A stretch of 64,000 bases of DNA from Agromyces agglutinans (GTDB taxonomy: Bacteria > Actinomycetota > Actinomycetes > Actinomycetales > Microbacteriaceae), in contig NZ_WJIF01000006.1 of the NCBI RefSeq assembly GCF_009647605.1, forward strand, positions 139,068-203,067, read 5' to 3'. How positions within the stretch are numbered: the first letter of the stretch is position 1; each line of letters opens with the position of its first letter. The notes under the pieces are model-generated. The model had not been told where the DNA came from and searched no databases. It saw nothing but the letters and a program-made list of their open reading frames with translations. The position numbers were made by a program, and so were the translations under genes. Of this stretch, positions 35,945 through 44,855 are shown piece after piece.

Positions 35945-37048
35945 TCAGGCAGCTCCGATGACGTCGGCGACCGTCTCGACGATCTGGTCGAGATCGGAGT
36001 CGGTCAGGTGGGTATGGACCGGAAGGGAGACGACTTCGGTCACGATCCGTTCGGCGACGGGATACTCCTCGATGATGACGTCGTGGCGGTTGCGGTAGGG
36101 CTCGTAGTCGAACACGAGCTTCGGATAGTACACGCCGCATCCGATTCCGCGCTCGCCGAGCTTCGCAACGAACTCGTCGCGCTCGATGCCGGCCTCACGA
36201 GTCACGCGGACGGTGAACTGGTGCCAGACATGTCGACGGCCCTCGAGTTGTCGAGGCGGGATGATGCCCGGGACGGCGGCCAGACCTGCTGCAAGCCTGG
36301 TGGCGTTCGCGTGCCGCTTGACGACGACGTCGTCGTATCCGGAGAGCTGGGGAAGGCCGACCGCAGCCTGCAGATCGGTCATGCGCCAATTGTTGCCGGC
36401 GACCTCGTACTGGTACCTGGCGCGCATGCCCTGGTTGCGCAGCACGCGGAGTCGGTCTGCAAGCACGTCGTCGTCGGTCGTGACGATGCCGCCCTCACCG
36501 GTCGTGAGGTTCTTGGTCGCGTAGAACGAGAAGGAACCGAGGCCGAACGTGCCCGCGCCGCGACCCCGGTAGGTTGCGCCGTGCGCCTGCGCCGCGTCTT
36601 CGACGATCGCGAGGCCGTGCTCGGAGGCGATCGCCGTGATCCCGTCCATGTCGGCTGTCTGGCCGTAGAGGTGGACGGGCATGAGGACACGCGTTCGATC
36701 GCCGACCGTCGATCGAACGGAGGCGGCGGTGATGTTGAAGTCATCGTCCGAGATGTCCGCGAAGCGTGCCGTTGCGCCGGCAGCGAGGATCGCGTTCAGC
36801 GTCGCAACGAACGTGAACGGACTGGTGATGACTTCGTCGCCGGGTTCCAGGTCGAGCACAGCCAATGAGGCGATCAGCGAGGTCGTGCCGTTGTTGACGG
36901 CTACGGCGTGCTTCGCCCCGACGAGGTCCGCGAATCTCCTCTCGAACTCGGCGACTCGCGGGCCTTGGGCGATGCCGCCTGACCTGAGGGTCTCGAGGAC
37001 GAGGCGTTCGACCTCGGGTCCGAGTTCGACGACGGTGATTGGTATCAT
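35945..37048 (-). CDS. DegT/DnrJ sugar aminotransferase, GnnB/WlbC-like
   Basis: PLP aminotransferase of 367 residues starting MIPITVVELG. AVNNGTTSLIASLAVL is the cofactor phosphate site, Asp151 lies in VEDAAQAHGA, and Lys179 in SFSFYATKNLTTGEGG is the Schiff-base lysine, in the ATKN form typical of UDP-3-keto sugar aminotransferases. NNWRMTDLQAAVG and VWHQFTVRV follow. GGAG lies about 10 bases before the ATG, with TAGAAT on the minus strand at 37105-37100. It forms an operon with the dehydrogenase and the large membrane protein. Confidence 0.9.
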   Translation of the reverse strand: MIPITVVELGPEVERLVLETLRSGGIAQGPRVAEFERRFADLVGAKHAVAVNNGTTSLIASLAVLDLEPGDEVITSPFTFVATLNAILAAGATARFADISDDDFNITAASVRSTVGDRTRVLMPVHLYGQTADMDGITAIASEHGLAIVEDAAQAHGATYRGRGAGTFGLGSFSFYATKNLTTGEGGIVTTDDDVLADRLRVLRNQGMRARYQYEVAGNNWRMTDLQAAVGLPQLSGYDDVVVKRHANATRLAAGLAAVPGIIPPRQLEGRRHVWHQFTVRVTREAGIERDEFVAKLGERGIGCGVYYPKLVFDYEPYRNRHDVIIEEYPVAERIVTEVVSLPVHTHLTDSDLDQIVETVADVIGAA

Positions 37049-37099
37049 GAAGCCTGTTTCTCCGGTGGCAGCGTCCATGGGCGTCGATGCGCCCCGAAC

Positions 37100-37105
37100 A
37101 TTCTA
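37100..37105 (-). promoter_or_regulatory. -10 element TAGAAT for the aminotransferase operon
   Basis: ATTCTA on the plus strand reads TAGAAT on the minus strand, about 51 bases before the ATG at 37048. The overlapping TTCTAT (37101-37106) is a weak plus-strand candidate for the flippase-like gene. Confidence 0.5.
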
Positions 37106-37177
37106 TGGGCGTCTGCGGTGCCATTCGATCATGTCACTCTCTGCATGGGTCGCACCGGAGCCGAGACGGAAGTTGAA

Positions 37178-38188
37178 ATGCCTCGAAAGCCCTCGGTGTC
37201 GCCGAAGACGCTCCTGATCATCCGATATGCCCTCGTCATCGTCGTGGTCGGCTTCGCGGTCTACTACCTCGCCGGACAGTGGCAGGACGTGCAGGAGACC
37301 ATCGCGGTGATCTCCTGGCCGTCGCTCGCGCTTTCCCTTGCGCTCGTGTTGGTGGGGCTGGCGTTCGGAACGCTGAGCTGGGTCACCATCCTGAACGGCC
37401 TCGGCCCGAAGGTACCTCTGCTCCGGGCGTCGCAGGTGCTGCTCGTGGGACAGCTCGGCAAGTACGTTCCCGGCTCGGTGTGGTCGTACGTGATGCAGAT
37501 GGAGCTCGGCCGCCAGTACGGCATTCTTCGGCCCCGGGTCCTCGTCACCGCGCTGTACGCGGCGGGTATCGGTGTCGTCGCATCGCTGATCCTCGGCGGC
37601 CTGGCGTTGCCGGTCGTCGTCGAGGGTCATGAATGGACGCTCTGGCTCTTCGTGCTGTTGCCGATCGGGCTCGTGTGCCTGCACCCGCGAATCATGACCT
37701 GGCTCGCCTCTGCGGTCTTGAAGCTCTTCCGGCGACCGCCGCTGGAACACCGCGTCACGTGGCGGGCGGTGCTCGGTGCACTGGGCTGGTCGCTGCTTTC
37801 GTACGTCGCGTACGGCCTGCATCTGTGGGTTCTCGTCAATTCCCTCGTCGACCCCGACCTCGGGACGCTCATCCTCCTGACCGGTGCCATCTCGCTCGGA
37901 TTCACCCTCGGACTTCTCGCGTTCTTCCTGCCTTCGGGCATCGGCGTTCGCGAAGCGATCCTGATCGGCGCCATGGGCGTGCTCCTCACGGTGTCGCAGG
38001 CCACGGCGATCAGCCTGGTCTCGCGCATGCTCTTCACGCTCGGGGATCTGATCGCTGCCGGCGTCGCCATCGTGTTCGTATTGCTCATGCGGCGTCGGCT
38101 CGCGCGGGAGCAGCTGGAGTACCTCCGCGAGGAGGTTCGTTACGAGCACGGCAGATCGAGCGACGAATCGGTGGAGGCGCCGAAGTGA
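37178..38188 (+). CDS. Lysylphosphatidylglycerol synthase-type transmembrane (flippase-like) protein
   Basis: About 336 residues with eight hydrophobic helices. GQLGKYVPGSVWSYVMQMELGRQYG and FFLPSGIGVREAILIGAMG are the two signature loops of the LPG_synthase_TM/AglD-like family, whose members flip lipids or lipid-linked sugars. No lysyl-transferase domain is attached. The ATG at 37178 (MPRKPSVSPK) is favoured because residues before it are not family-like; starts at 37145 or 37118 cannot be excluded. The next gene overlaps its stop, linking it to the LpxA-like acyltransferase. Confidence 0.82.
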   Translation: MPRKPSVSPKTLLIIRYALVIVVVGFAVYYLAGQWQDVQETIAVISWPSLALSLALVLVGLAFGTLSWVTILNGLGPKVPLLRASQVLLVGQLGKYVPGSVWSYVMQMELGRQYGILRPRVLVTALYAAGIGVVASLILGGLALPVVVEGHEWTLWLFVLLPIGLVCLHPRIMTWLASAVLKLFRRPPLEHRVTWRAVLGALGWSLLSYVAYGLHLWVLVNSLVDPDLGTLILLTGAISLGFTLGLLAFFLPSGIGVREAILIGAMGVLLTVSQATAISLVSRMLFTLGDLIAAGVAIVFVLLMRRRLAREQLEYLREEVRYEHGRSSDESVEAPK

Positions 38189-38880
38189 ACACCATCCACC
38201 CCACGGCTGTGATCACCGGCGACGTGCGACTCGGCGAGCGCAATGTCGTCGGCCCGTTCGCGGTGATCACCGGACCGGTCGTGATCGGTGACGACAACTG
38301 GATCGGCGCCGGGGCGGTGATCGGCGCACCGCCGGAGGTGAGGTCCCATCCGCATCCGCGTGAGGAGGGCGAGCCGGCCGGCAACGGGGTCCGGATCGGC
38401 GACCGCACGACCATTCGCGAGTACGTGCAGATCCACCAGGGCTGGAAGTCCGAGACGCGCATCGGCGACGATGTGTTCCTCATGAACCAGGTGTATGTCG
38501 CCCACGACGGCGAACTCGGCGCCGGTGTCACCCTCGCGTCGAGTGTCCTGCTCGCGGGCCACGTCAGGATCGGAGCGGGTGCCAACCTCGGGCTGGGAAC
38601 GAGCGTGCACCAGTTCCGCGAGATCGGCCGCGGGTCCATGGTCGGCATGGGGTCGGTCGTGACGACGGACCTGCCGCCGTACGCGAAGGCCTTCGGAAAT
38701 CCCGCGCGGGTCCGTGGCGCGAACGTCGTCGGCATGGAGCGTTCGGGCGTGGAACCAGCGCTGACCGATGTGCTCGCCGTCGTCTACGCGGGCGGGGTCG
38801 CCGACCTCTCGAGCATTCCCGACCGTGAGATCCGTGTGGCGGTCGAAGCCTGGACGGCGCGTTCGGGAATCGCGCAGTGA
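38185..38880 (+). CDS. LpxA-like acyl-ACP--UDP-sugar acyltransferase
   Basis: A 231-residue beta-helix protein strikingly like LpxA, the first enzyme of lipid A synthesis in Gram-negatives. TTIREYVQIHQG (residues 75-86) matches the RIRESVTIHRG segment. His107 in YVAHDGELG is in the catalytic-base position, His126 is in LAGHV, His142 in TSVHQF, and ANVVGMERSGV supplies Arg186 of the GLKRRGF motif. The C-terminal helical part is shorter than in LpxA (about 262 residues). Its GTG overlaps the flippase-like stop, and GnnA/GnnB-like genes lie just upstream on the other strand. Acyl chain length and sugar are unknown. Confidence 0.83.
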   Translation: MNTIHPTAVITGDVRLGERNVVGPFAVITGPVVIGDDNWIGAGAVIGAPPEVRSHPHPREEGEPAGNGVRIGDRTTIREYVQIHQGWKSETRIGDDVFLMNQVYVAHDGELGAGVTLASSVLLAGHVRIGAGANLGLGTSVHQFREIGRGSMVGMGSVVTTDLPPYAKAFGNPARVRGANVVGMERSGVEPALTDVLAVVYAGGVADLSSIPDREIRVAVEAWTARSGIAQ

Positions 38881-40427
38881 GCGGCGGGCGCCGCAGCGGT
38901 CGTCACTCGCTCGCCTTCGTCCTTCCGTTCGCGATCACCGCGCTGTTCGGCATCCTCTGGGCGCTCGCCAGCCCCGTCTTCAGCATTCCCGACGAGAACG
39001 CGCACGCGACGAAGGCGATCGCGCAGGCGCGCGGCCAGATCGTCGGCTACACGCTTCCCGACGTTCGCCACATCGTCGTAGACCTCCCGGCGGGCTACGG
39101 CTACAGCCAGGATGTGCTGTGCTACGCGACGCATCCGGAGGTCGACGCCGGGTGCGCGCCCGAGTTCGGGGGAGCGGACACCCAGCCCTGGTTCAACACC
39201 TGGGTCGGCGCGTACAACCCCGTCTACTACTTCCTGATCGGCTGGCCGAGCCTGCTGATGGACGGATCGGCGGCCATCTACGGCATGCGCATCGCGAGTG
39301 CGCTGCTCTGCGCCGCGTTCGTGGGCCTGGGCTACTTCGCGGCGACGAGCGGCTCGCAAGCGCGATGGATGCCCGTCGGCATGGCGTTCGCCGCGGCGCC
39401 CATGACCGCGTACCTCTTCGGCGCGGTGAACCCGAACGGTGCTGAGGTCGCTGCGGCCGTCGCGCTGTGGGCCGCGCTGCTTCGATTGCTCGAGTCCTTC
39501 GATCGCGACGATCCGGGTCCGCTCGGTCTGCCTCGGGCGGGGTTGTGGGGCATCGTCGTCGCGGCGGCGGTCCTCCTCGTGAACGCGCGTGCCCTCGGTC
39601 CGCTGTGGTTGGTCGTCGTGGTCGCGGTCTGCCTCGTCGCCGTCGGGTGGCGCGCGACGCGGCGGCTGTTCACGACGGCGACGAGCTACGTGTGGATCGG
39701 TGCCGTCGCGGTCGGTGGACTCTTCTCACTGGGCTGGACGCTGTTCGGCGGCAGCCTCTCCAATCAGGCCGAGGCATCCGATGCGCCCCTCGTGAACGGC
39801 AGTTTCCTCCAAGGCTTCGCCTACATGATCCGAACGATGCCCGACCACCTGCAGCAGGCGCTCGGCTACTTCGGCTGGTTCGACATGCCGTTGCCCGTGT
39901 GGGTCTACTGGCCGATCGTCGGGGCCGTCACGGTGCTGCTCGTCCTCGGTCTCGCGGCGACCGGTCGTCGCTCGGCGGCGGTCGCCGTCGGCGTCGTGGC
40001 GGTCGCGCTGCTCGTGCCCGCGCTGGTACAGGGCTACAGCGTGCACCAGACCGGCATCATCTGGCAGGGCCGGTACGGGCTGTTCCTCTACCACGGCGTG
40101 CTCATCGTCGTGGCGTGGCTGCTCAGCCGCGACCGAGGCGCCGCTCGCATCGGATTCCTGGCACCGAGGATGACTCCGTTGCTGGGGGCGGCGCTCGCCG
40201 GGTTCGGCCTGCTCGCGTTCGCGCTCGTGCTGGTCCGTTACGTGATCGGGTGGGGCAGCCCGCTCGGCGAGATGCTCGCCGATCCGGGCTGGCAGCCGCC
40301 GGGCGGGTGGCCACTGCTGGTCGCCGCATACGCGGCCGTCAGTGCCCTCCTGGTCGTCGGAGTCTGGATGCACTCCCGCACCATCGCTCGCGGTGAGTCG
40401 ATGGCCCGGAGCGGTGCGGATGCCTGA
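38877..40427 (+). CDS. DUF2142-family membrane protein
   Basis: A 516-residue protein with about twelve hydrophobic helices. The first loop FSIPDENAHATKAIAQARGQIVG has the PDE-x-H motif of DUF2142, and VNPNGAEVAAAVALWAALL matches the second conserved block (NPN). These proteins share the GT-C layout and are usually found in glycan loci, so use of polyprenyl-phosphate sugars is likely but unproven. The GTG overlaps the LpxA-like stop as GTGA, and the stop overlaps the next glycosyltransferase start by 8 bases, giving a four-gene operon. Confidence 0.85.
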   Translation: MSGGRRSGRHSLAFVLPFAITALFGILWALASPVFSIPDENAHATKAIAQARGQIVGYTLPDVRHIVVDLPAGYGYSQDVLCYATHPEVDAGCAPEFGGADTQPWFNTWVGAYNPVYYFLIGWPSLLMDGSAAIYGMRIASALLCAAFVGLGYFAATSGSQARWMPVGMAFAAAPMTAYLFGAVNPNGAEVAAAVALWAALLRLLESFDRDDPGPLGLPRAGLWGIVVAAAVLLVNARALGPLWLVVVVAVCLVAVGWRATRRLFTTATSYVWIGAVAVGGLFSLGWTLFGGSLSNQAEASDAPLVNGSFLQGFAYMIRTMPDHLQQALGYFGWFDMPLPVWVYWPIVGAVTVLLVLGLAATGRRSAAVAVGVVAVALLVPALVQGYSVHQTGIIWQGRYGLFLYHGVLIVVAWLLSRDRGAARIGFLAPRMTPLLGAALAGFGLLAFALVLVRYVIGWGSPLGEMLADPGWQPPGGWPLLVAAYAAVSALLVVGVWMHSRTIARGESMARSGADA

Positions 40428-41601
40428 GCCCATGCGCGTCGCCATCGCCTACGACTGCCTGTACCCGGTTCACACCGGCGGCGGCGAGCGGGTCTACCGT
40501 CGGATGGCGGAGCTGTTCGTCGAGCGTGGCAACCATGTCACCTACGTCACGCGCTCCGACTGGGCGACGGATGCCGCTCCGCACGCGCCGTTCGACATCG
40601 CTGGGGTGTGGCGTGGCGACATCTACGACCCTGGCGGGACGAGGACGACGAGCAGCGCCGTGGGCTTCGCGTTCGGTCTCTTCCGTCATTTCGTCCGCCG
40701 GCGTCATTCGTACGACCTGGTCGTGGTCGCCGCGCTGCCGGTGCTCAATGTCTTCGCGGCCCGGTTCGCCCTCCTCGGTTCGGGAACGGTACTCGCGGTC
40801 GACTGGCTCGAGGTGTGGTCGTGGCGCAAGTGGCGAGGGTACGCCGGGGCCGTCACCGGGACGATCGCCTGGCTGCTGCAGTCGGCCGCGGTGCACGTCG
40901 GCCGTATCGTCACGGTCAACAGCGGGTTCACCGCGCGCCGGCTGCGGGGGTACCGTCGTCGCGTCGACCCGCTCGTGCTGGGGCTGGTCGACCTCGCATC
41001 CGACGAACCGCTCGCGACCACCGTCGCGCCGAAGGCACCGGCGGTGCTGTTCGTCGGGCGGCACATCGCTGACAAGCGGGTCGATGCGATCCCGGCGGCG
41101 TTGGCGCATGCCCGAACGACGGTGCCCCACCTCCGGGCGTTCATCGCGGGAAGCGGACCCGAGACGGACGCGGTGAGGCGTGCAGCCGGGGCGGCCGGCA
41201 TCGCGAACGAGGTGCACCTGCTCGGACGTATCGACGACGCCGAGCTCCGGCGCCGGTATCGCGAGGCGAGCGTCCTGGTCAACCCGTCGGCGCGCGAGGG
41301 CTTCGGACTCGTCGTGGCGGAGGCCGCGGCCGCTGCCACGCCGAGTGTGGTGGTCGCCGGGGAGGACAACGCCGCGGCGGAACTGGTCGTCGACGGCGTC
41401 AACGGCGAGGTCGCCGCGGACGCGTCGCCCCGCGTGCTCGGCGACGCCATCGCCCGCGTCGTCCTCGCCGGCGAACCGATGCGTCGGAGCACGCTGGCGT
41501 GGTTCGAGCAGGCACGGTCGGAGCACGGACTCGCCCGCTCGGTGGACGAGCTCCTCGCGCGCGCAGCGGCGCTGCGTGCCGGCCGCCGTCGTCGCGGCTG
41601 A
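40420..41601 (+). CDS. GT4-type glycosyltransferase
   Basis: A 393-residue GT-B enzyme: MRVAIAYDCLYPVHTGGGERVYRRMAELF opens the fold. The donor domain has VLFVGRHIADKRVDAIPAAL, AFIAGSGPETDAVRRAA and NPSAREGFGLVVAEAAAAATPSVV with the E-x7-E motif. GGAG lies 8 bases before the ATG at 40420; the ATG at 40432 is also possible. It ends the operon that includes the LpxA-like and DUF2142 genes, so it may act on the same intermediate. Confidence 0.87.
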   Translation: MPEPMRVAIAYDCLYPVHTGGGERVYRRMAELFVERGNHVTYVTRSDWATDAAPHAPFDIAGVWRGDIYDPGGTRTTSSAVGFAFGLFRHFVRRRHSYDLVVVAALPVLNVFAARFALLGSGTVLAVDWLEVWSWRKWRGYAGAVTGTIAWLLQSAAVHVGRIVTVNSGFTARRLRGYRRRVDPLVLGLVDLASDEPLATTVAPKAPAVLFVGRHIADKRVDAIPAALAHARTTVPHLRAFIAGSGPETDAVRRAAGAAGIANEVHLLGRIDDAELRRRYREASVLVNPSAREGFGLVVAEAAAAATPSVVVAGEDNAAAELVVDGVNGEVAADASPRVLGDAIARVVLAGEPMRRSTLAWFEQARSEHGLARSVDELLARAAALRAGRRRRG

Positions 41602-41646
41602 GCGAGCAGCGGTCGCGCTCGAGACGCTCCCGAAGCGCCGATCCTC

Positions 41647-42756
41647 TCAGCTGGCGGTCGTCGCGAGTTCCTCGGCGAACACCCGACGGGTGCCGGCCGC
41701 CGTGCGCTCCCATGAGAACTCGCTCGCTCGGTCGAGTCCGGCGCGCGACATCCGCTGGCGCAGCTTCGCGTCGCCGGTCACGTGCACGATCGCGTCGGCG
41801 AGCGCCTGCGCATCCGTCGTGTCGGTATAGATCGCGGCATCGCCCGCGATCTCGCGGATGACCGGGAGGTCCGATGCGATGAGCGGGCACCCTCGCGTCA
41901 TGGCCTCGAGTGCAGGAAGGCCGAATCCCTCGAACCGCGTGGGGAACACATAGGCGGTCGCGTCACGGTAGAGGCGGTCGAGTTCATCCGCGGTCACCCA
42001 CCCGCGCAGTTCGACGTGATCGGCGAGGCCGAGGCGCTCGACGTCGGCGCGGAGCGGGTCGTCGCCGTGGCTGCCGGTGATGACGAGCCTCGGCCGGTCC
42101 GGCTTCCGGATGGTCGCCAACGCCTCGAGGAGCCGGGGGAAGTTCTTGTGCGGCATCCGATTGCCGACCGACAGCAGGAGGTCGCCGCTCCGGCTCGACC
42201 CCTTCGCGGGCGCCGTGGCGCCCGACGCCGACCCTGCCAGCGGAACGACGTCGATGCGCGAGTCGGGAACGTGCAGGTATCGCCGGATGTCGTCAGCCGA
42301 CGACTCGCTCACCGTGAGCACGCGAGCGGCCGCCCGGGCCGCGAGGCGGTTCATCGTCCGAAGCACTCCCGCATAGGGCCCCGGCACGTACTCCGGGTGC
42401 CGGAACGGCAGGAGGTCGTGGATCGTGAGCACGACGGGGACCGCGGACCTCGCGGGCCCGAGGTTCGCCGGTGCGTGAATCAATGCCGCTCCGACGCGAC
42501 GCGCCGCACGCGAGACGGCGAACAGCTCGCCGCGCGCCCAGGCGACGCGATCCTCACCGCTGAGACCCGAGTCGATGACCGACCCGGGGAACCAGGGCGC
42601 GCCCGCCTCGACGAGTTCGGTCGAGGCGAACGCCGCGAACGCGAAGTCCGGATCGTCCTCCGTGTAACGCGAGTACAACTCCCGCACGTAGGACTCCATA
42701 CCTCCCTTGCGCCCGGTGAAGAACAGGAGGTCGACCAGCACCAGGGATCGACTCAC
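41647..42756 (-). CDS. GT4-type glycosyltransferase
   Basis: A 369-residue GT-B enzyme. Motifs: GRKGGMESYVRELYSRY in the N-terminal domain, LTIHDLLPFRHPEY and VSESSADDIRRYLHVP typical of mannosyl/rhamnosyl GT4 proteins, LLSVGNRMPHKNFPRLLEAL and VFPTRFEGFGLPALEAMTRGCPLIAS with E-x7-E. The start is GTG, overlapping the Wzx-like gene stop as GTGA. It is the last gene of a three-gene operon (glycosyltransferase, flippase-like, glycosyltransferase). Confidence 0.88.
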   Translation of the reverse strand: MSRSLVLVDLLFFTGRKGGMESYVRELYSRYTEDDPDFAFAAFASTELVEAGAPWFPGSVIDSGLSGEDRVAWARGELFAVSRAARRVGAALIHAPANLGPARSAVPVVLTIHDLLPFRHPEYVPGPYAGVLRTMNRLAARAAARVLTVSESSADDIRRYLHVPDSRIDVVPLAGSASGATAPAKGSSRSGDLLLSVGNRMPHKNFPRLLEALATIRKPDRPRLVITGSHGDDPLRADVERLGLADHVELRGWVTADELDRLYRDATAYVFPTRFEGFGLPALEAMTRGCPLIASDLPVIREIAGDAAIYTDTTDAQALADAIVHVTGDAKLRQRMSRAGLDRASEFSWERTAAGTRRVFAEELATTAS

Positions 42757-43925
42757 GACGGCCCTTCTTCCCGACGGCGACGGGCCCCGTTAAGGTTCTG
42801 CGCGAGCCGCGCGCGCCGTCCCCATTCGTAGACGATCGCCGAGATGAGCTCGGCGATGAGGAGTCCGGTGAACACGGCGGGCAGGCTCTGCATCGCGAGT
42901 CCGATGGCCGCGAACCCGAAGGTGACTAGGGACACCACTGCACGCAGGCCGGTCACGAGGCCGGCCTCGCCCATGCGCCGGAGCGCCGCGAACGGGATCG
43001 TCGTCGCGAGTGAGGCCGCTCGCCAAGCGCAGGCCAGCACGAGTGGGAGCAGCGTCGACTGCGACGACCAGGCCGAACCGAAGACGAAGTCGAACGCCCC
43101 CACTGCCTCGAGGACCAGCAACGCGACGAAGGCTGCGAGGACAGCTCCCGCGGAGACGAGGATGTCGAGCGTGGAGTGCTCCTTCAGGAGTCGGAGACGC
43201 AGGAAGTTCAGCGGGATCGCGAGCAGTCCCGAGACGGTGGCGAGCGCCGTGAAGACGACGGCATCGGCAGGGCCGAGAAACGCCAGGATCATGGCGTTCA
43301 GCAAGGGGTAGACCGCTCCGGTGATCGCCGTGTCGGCGACCACCCAGCCCAGGATGCGACCCTGCGGACGCGAAGCTCGATGGGCGACGGGGAGGCACCG
43401 CACGACGGTCGCGGCGAGGATTCCGGTCACCAGGGGCGTGAGCGCCCAGTCCGCACGTCCGAATGCGGCCAGCACCCCGAAGAGGGCGCCGGCACCGACC
43501 AGCACCGAGGCCCAGACCTCGCGCGTGTCGAGTCGTTCCGCGACGGAAACGCCTCGACCGACCTCGAGGCCGGCGATGAGGACGGGGAGGCAGATGCAGA
43601 GCACCAGCGCGTTCGGGCCGGCGATGACGAGCGCCACTCCGGCGACGATGGCGATCGCCGCGAGCCAGACGGGGAACACGACTCGCCGTTCGGTCGCCGC
43701 GGAGGACAGCCGCGACTCGACGATGACCGCGAAGGCGAGTTGTCCGACGAACGTCGCAACCATCACCGCCACCGCGATCACGCCCTGCTCGGCGGTGGTG
43801 AAGAGACGAGACGAGATCGAGACGGTCGCCGCGGGGATGACGGCGAGCGAGACGCCCCCGAGCAACGTGACGGCGCTCATCGTCGCACGACGCATGCGCG
43901 TCGGCCCCGGCAGGCCGGCGGTCAT
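42753..43925 (-). CDS. Wzx-like polysaccharide flippase
   Basis: A 390-residue membrane protein with about ten to twelve helices and no large loops, laid out like the MOP/PST flippases that move undecaprenyl-linked repeat units across the membrane. ISSRLFTTAEQGVIAVAVMVATFVGQLAFAVIVESRLSS is the usual first hairpin of oligosaccharide flippases (GLYFS...-like). It is slightly shorter than the common 410-480 residues. Stop and start codons overlap both neighbours, which are glycosyltransferases. The assignment rests on topology and context more than on strict motifs. Confidence 0.72.
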   Translation of the reverse strand: MTAGLPGPTRMRRATMSAVTLLGGVSLAVIPAATVSISSRLFTTAEQGVIAVAVMVATFVGQLAFAVIVESRLSSAATERRVVFPVWLAAIAIVAGVALVIAGPNALVLCICLPVLIAGLEVGRGVSVAERLDTREVWASVLVGAGALFGVLAAFGRADWALTPLVTGILAATVVRCLPVAHRASRPQGRILGWVVADTAITGAVYPLLNAMILAFLGPADAVVFTALATVSGLLAIPLNFLRLRLLKEHSTLDILVSAGAVLAAFVALLVLEAVGAFDFVFGSAWSSQSTLLPLVLACAWRAASLATTIPFAALRRMGEAGLVTGLRAVVSLVTFGFAAIGLAMQSLPAVFTGLLIAELISAIVYEWGRRARLAQNLNGARRRREEGPS

Positions 43926-44800
43926 CGGCTGACCGCCGTCGTGCGACCTGAACCGAGCGGCCGGCCGATCCAACCTTCGAATCGTCCGAGGAAGACCCAC
44001 CAGCCGTCGCCGGGTTCGTTCGTCGCCCGATGCCTCACGCCGAAGGCCAACCCTCCGCCCGTGAAGGCGAGGCGCCACCAGAGCGGATACCGCCAGCGCG
44101 CGACGACTCGGCCCATTCCACGGCCGTAGGCGCGGAGCTTGCGACGGCGTTCCGCATGAGACAGACCCGCGGCGTCGGTGATCCCGCCGACGGTGATCTC
44201 CGGGGGAAGCCACCGGAAGGAGGCTGCGACGGCGGGAAGACGCTCGCGGAGCCGCAGGAGGAGGTCCGTCGCTTCGCCCGCCTGCCACGGCGTATCCGCT
44301 CCGGTGCCGATCTCGACGTCGAAGCCGCCGACCTCGTCGAATACCGATCGCCGCACCAGCACGCCCATCTCGATGACCGTCCAGACGTTCCACCGATCGA
44401 GCGGCGTACCGGCCGCAGGCAGCGAGAACTTCGCACCGTGCTCGTCGACGACCGTGAGTGCCCCAGCCCGGAAGGCATCGGGGAGCGCACGAAGCCCTTC
44501 GATGCTGCGCGCGGGGAACCACGTCGAGTCATTCGGGAACAGCAGGAGCGGATCGCCGTCGGCGTTCAGCGCGCCGACGCCGACGTTGCGCCCTCGGGAG
44601 GCGCCGCGAGCCGAGGAGGTCACGATGACCGACGCCCCTGCGGCGTCGAAGCCCTCGACGAGCGACTGGATCGCCTCGTATTCGCCCTGGGCGACGATCA
44701 CCAGTTGGTCACGCGGCTGCAGGCGGCCGTCGAGCGATCGGAGGAGTCGCTCGATACGCTCGACCCTTCCGAGAGTCGCCACGATCAGCGCAAGATCCAC
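43922..44800 (-). CDS. GT2 glycosyltransferase
   Basis: A 292-residue GT-A enzyme: MDLALIVATLGRVERIERLLRSL opens the fold, SSARGASRGRNVGVGAL is the usual middle loop, and LLLFPNDSTWFP has PND in place of DXD. IEMGVLVRRSVFDEVGGFDVEIGTGADTPWQAGEATDLLLRLRE is a well-kept acceptor region. The GTG at 44800 lies about 10 bases after a TACAGA -10. It leads the operon with the Wzx-like and GT4 genes. Confidence 0.85.
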   Translation of the reverse strand: MDLALIVATLGRVERIERLLRSLDGRLQPRDQLVIVAQGEYEAIQSLVEGFDAAGASVIVTSSARGASRGRNVGVGALNADGDPLLLFPNDSTWFPARSIEGLRALPDAFRAGALTVVDEHGAKFSLPAAGTPLDRWNVWTVIEMGVLVRRSVFDEVGGFDVEIGTGADTPWQAGEATDLLLRLRERLPAVAASFRWLPPEITVGGITDAAGLSHAERRRKLRAYGRGMGRVVARWRYPLWWRLAFTGGGLAFGVRHRATNEPGDGWWVFLGRFEGWIGRPLGSGRTTAVSR

Positions 44801-44810
44801 AATGGATCAT

Positions 44811-44820
44811 TCTGTACGAT
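44811..44820. promoter_or_regulatory. Overlapping divergent -10 elements
   Basis: TCTGTA (44811-44816) reads TACAGA on the minus strand for the GT2 operon. TACGAT (44815-44820) on the plus strand is about 35 bases before the polyprenyl-sugar synthase gene. The two boxes share two bases. Confidence 0.45.
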
Positions 44821-44855
44821 GATGGGGCCCTTCCCCGCATCCGACAGGACCCGTC

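Noticed and set aside
24098-38880. True lipid A pathway
   Set aside because: Only LpxA- and LpxD-like folds are present. No LpxC, LpxB, LpxK or Kdo genes were seen, and all other genes indicate a Gram-positive actinobacterium.
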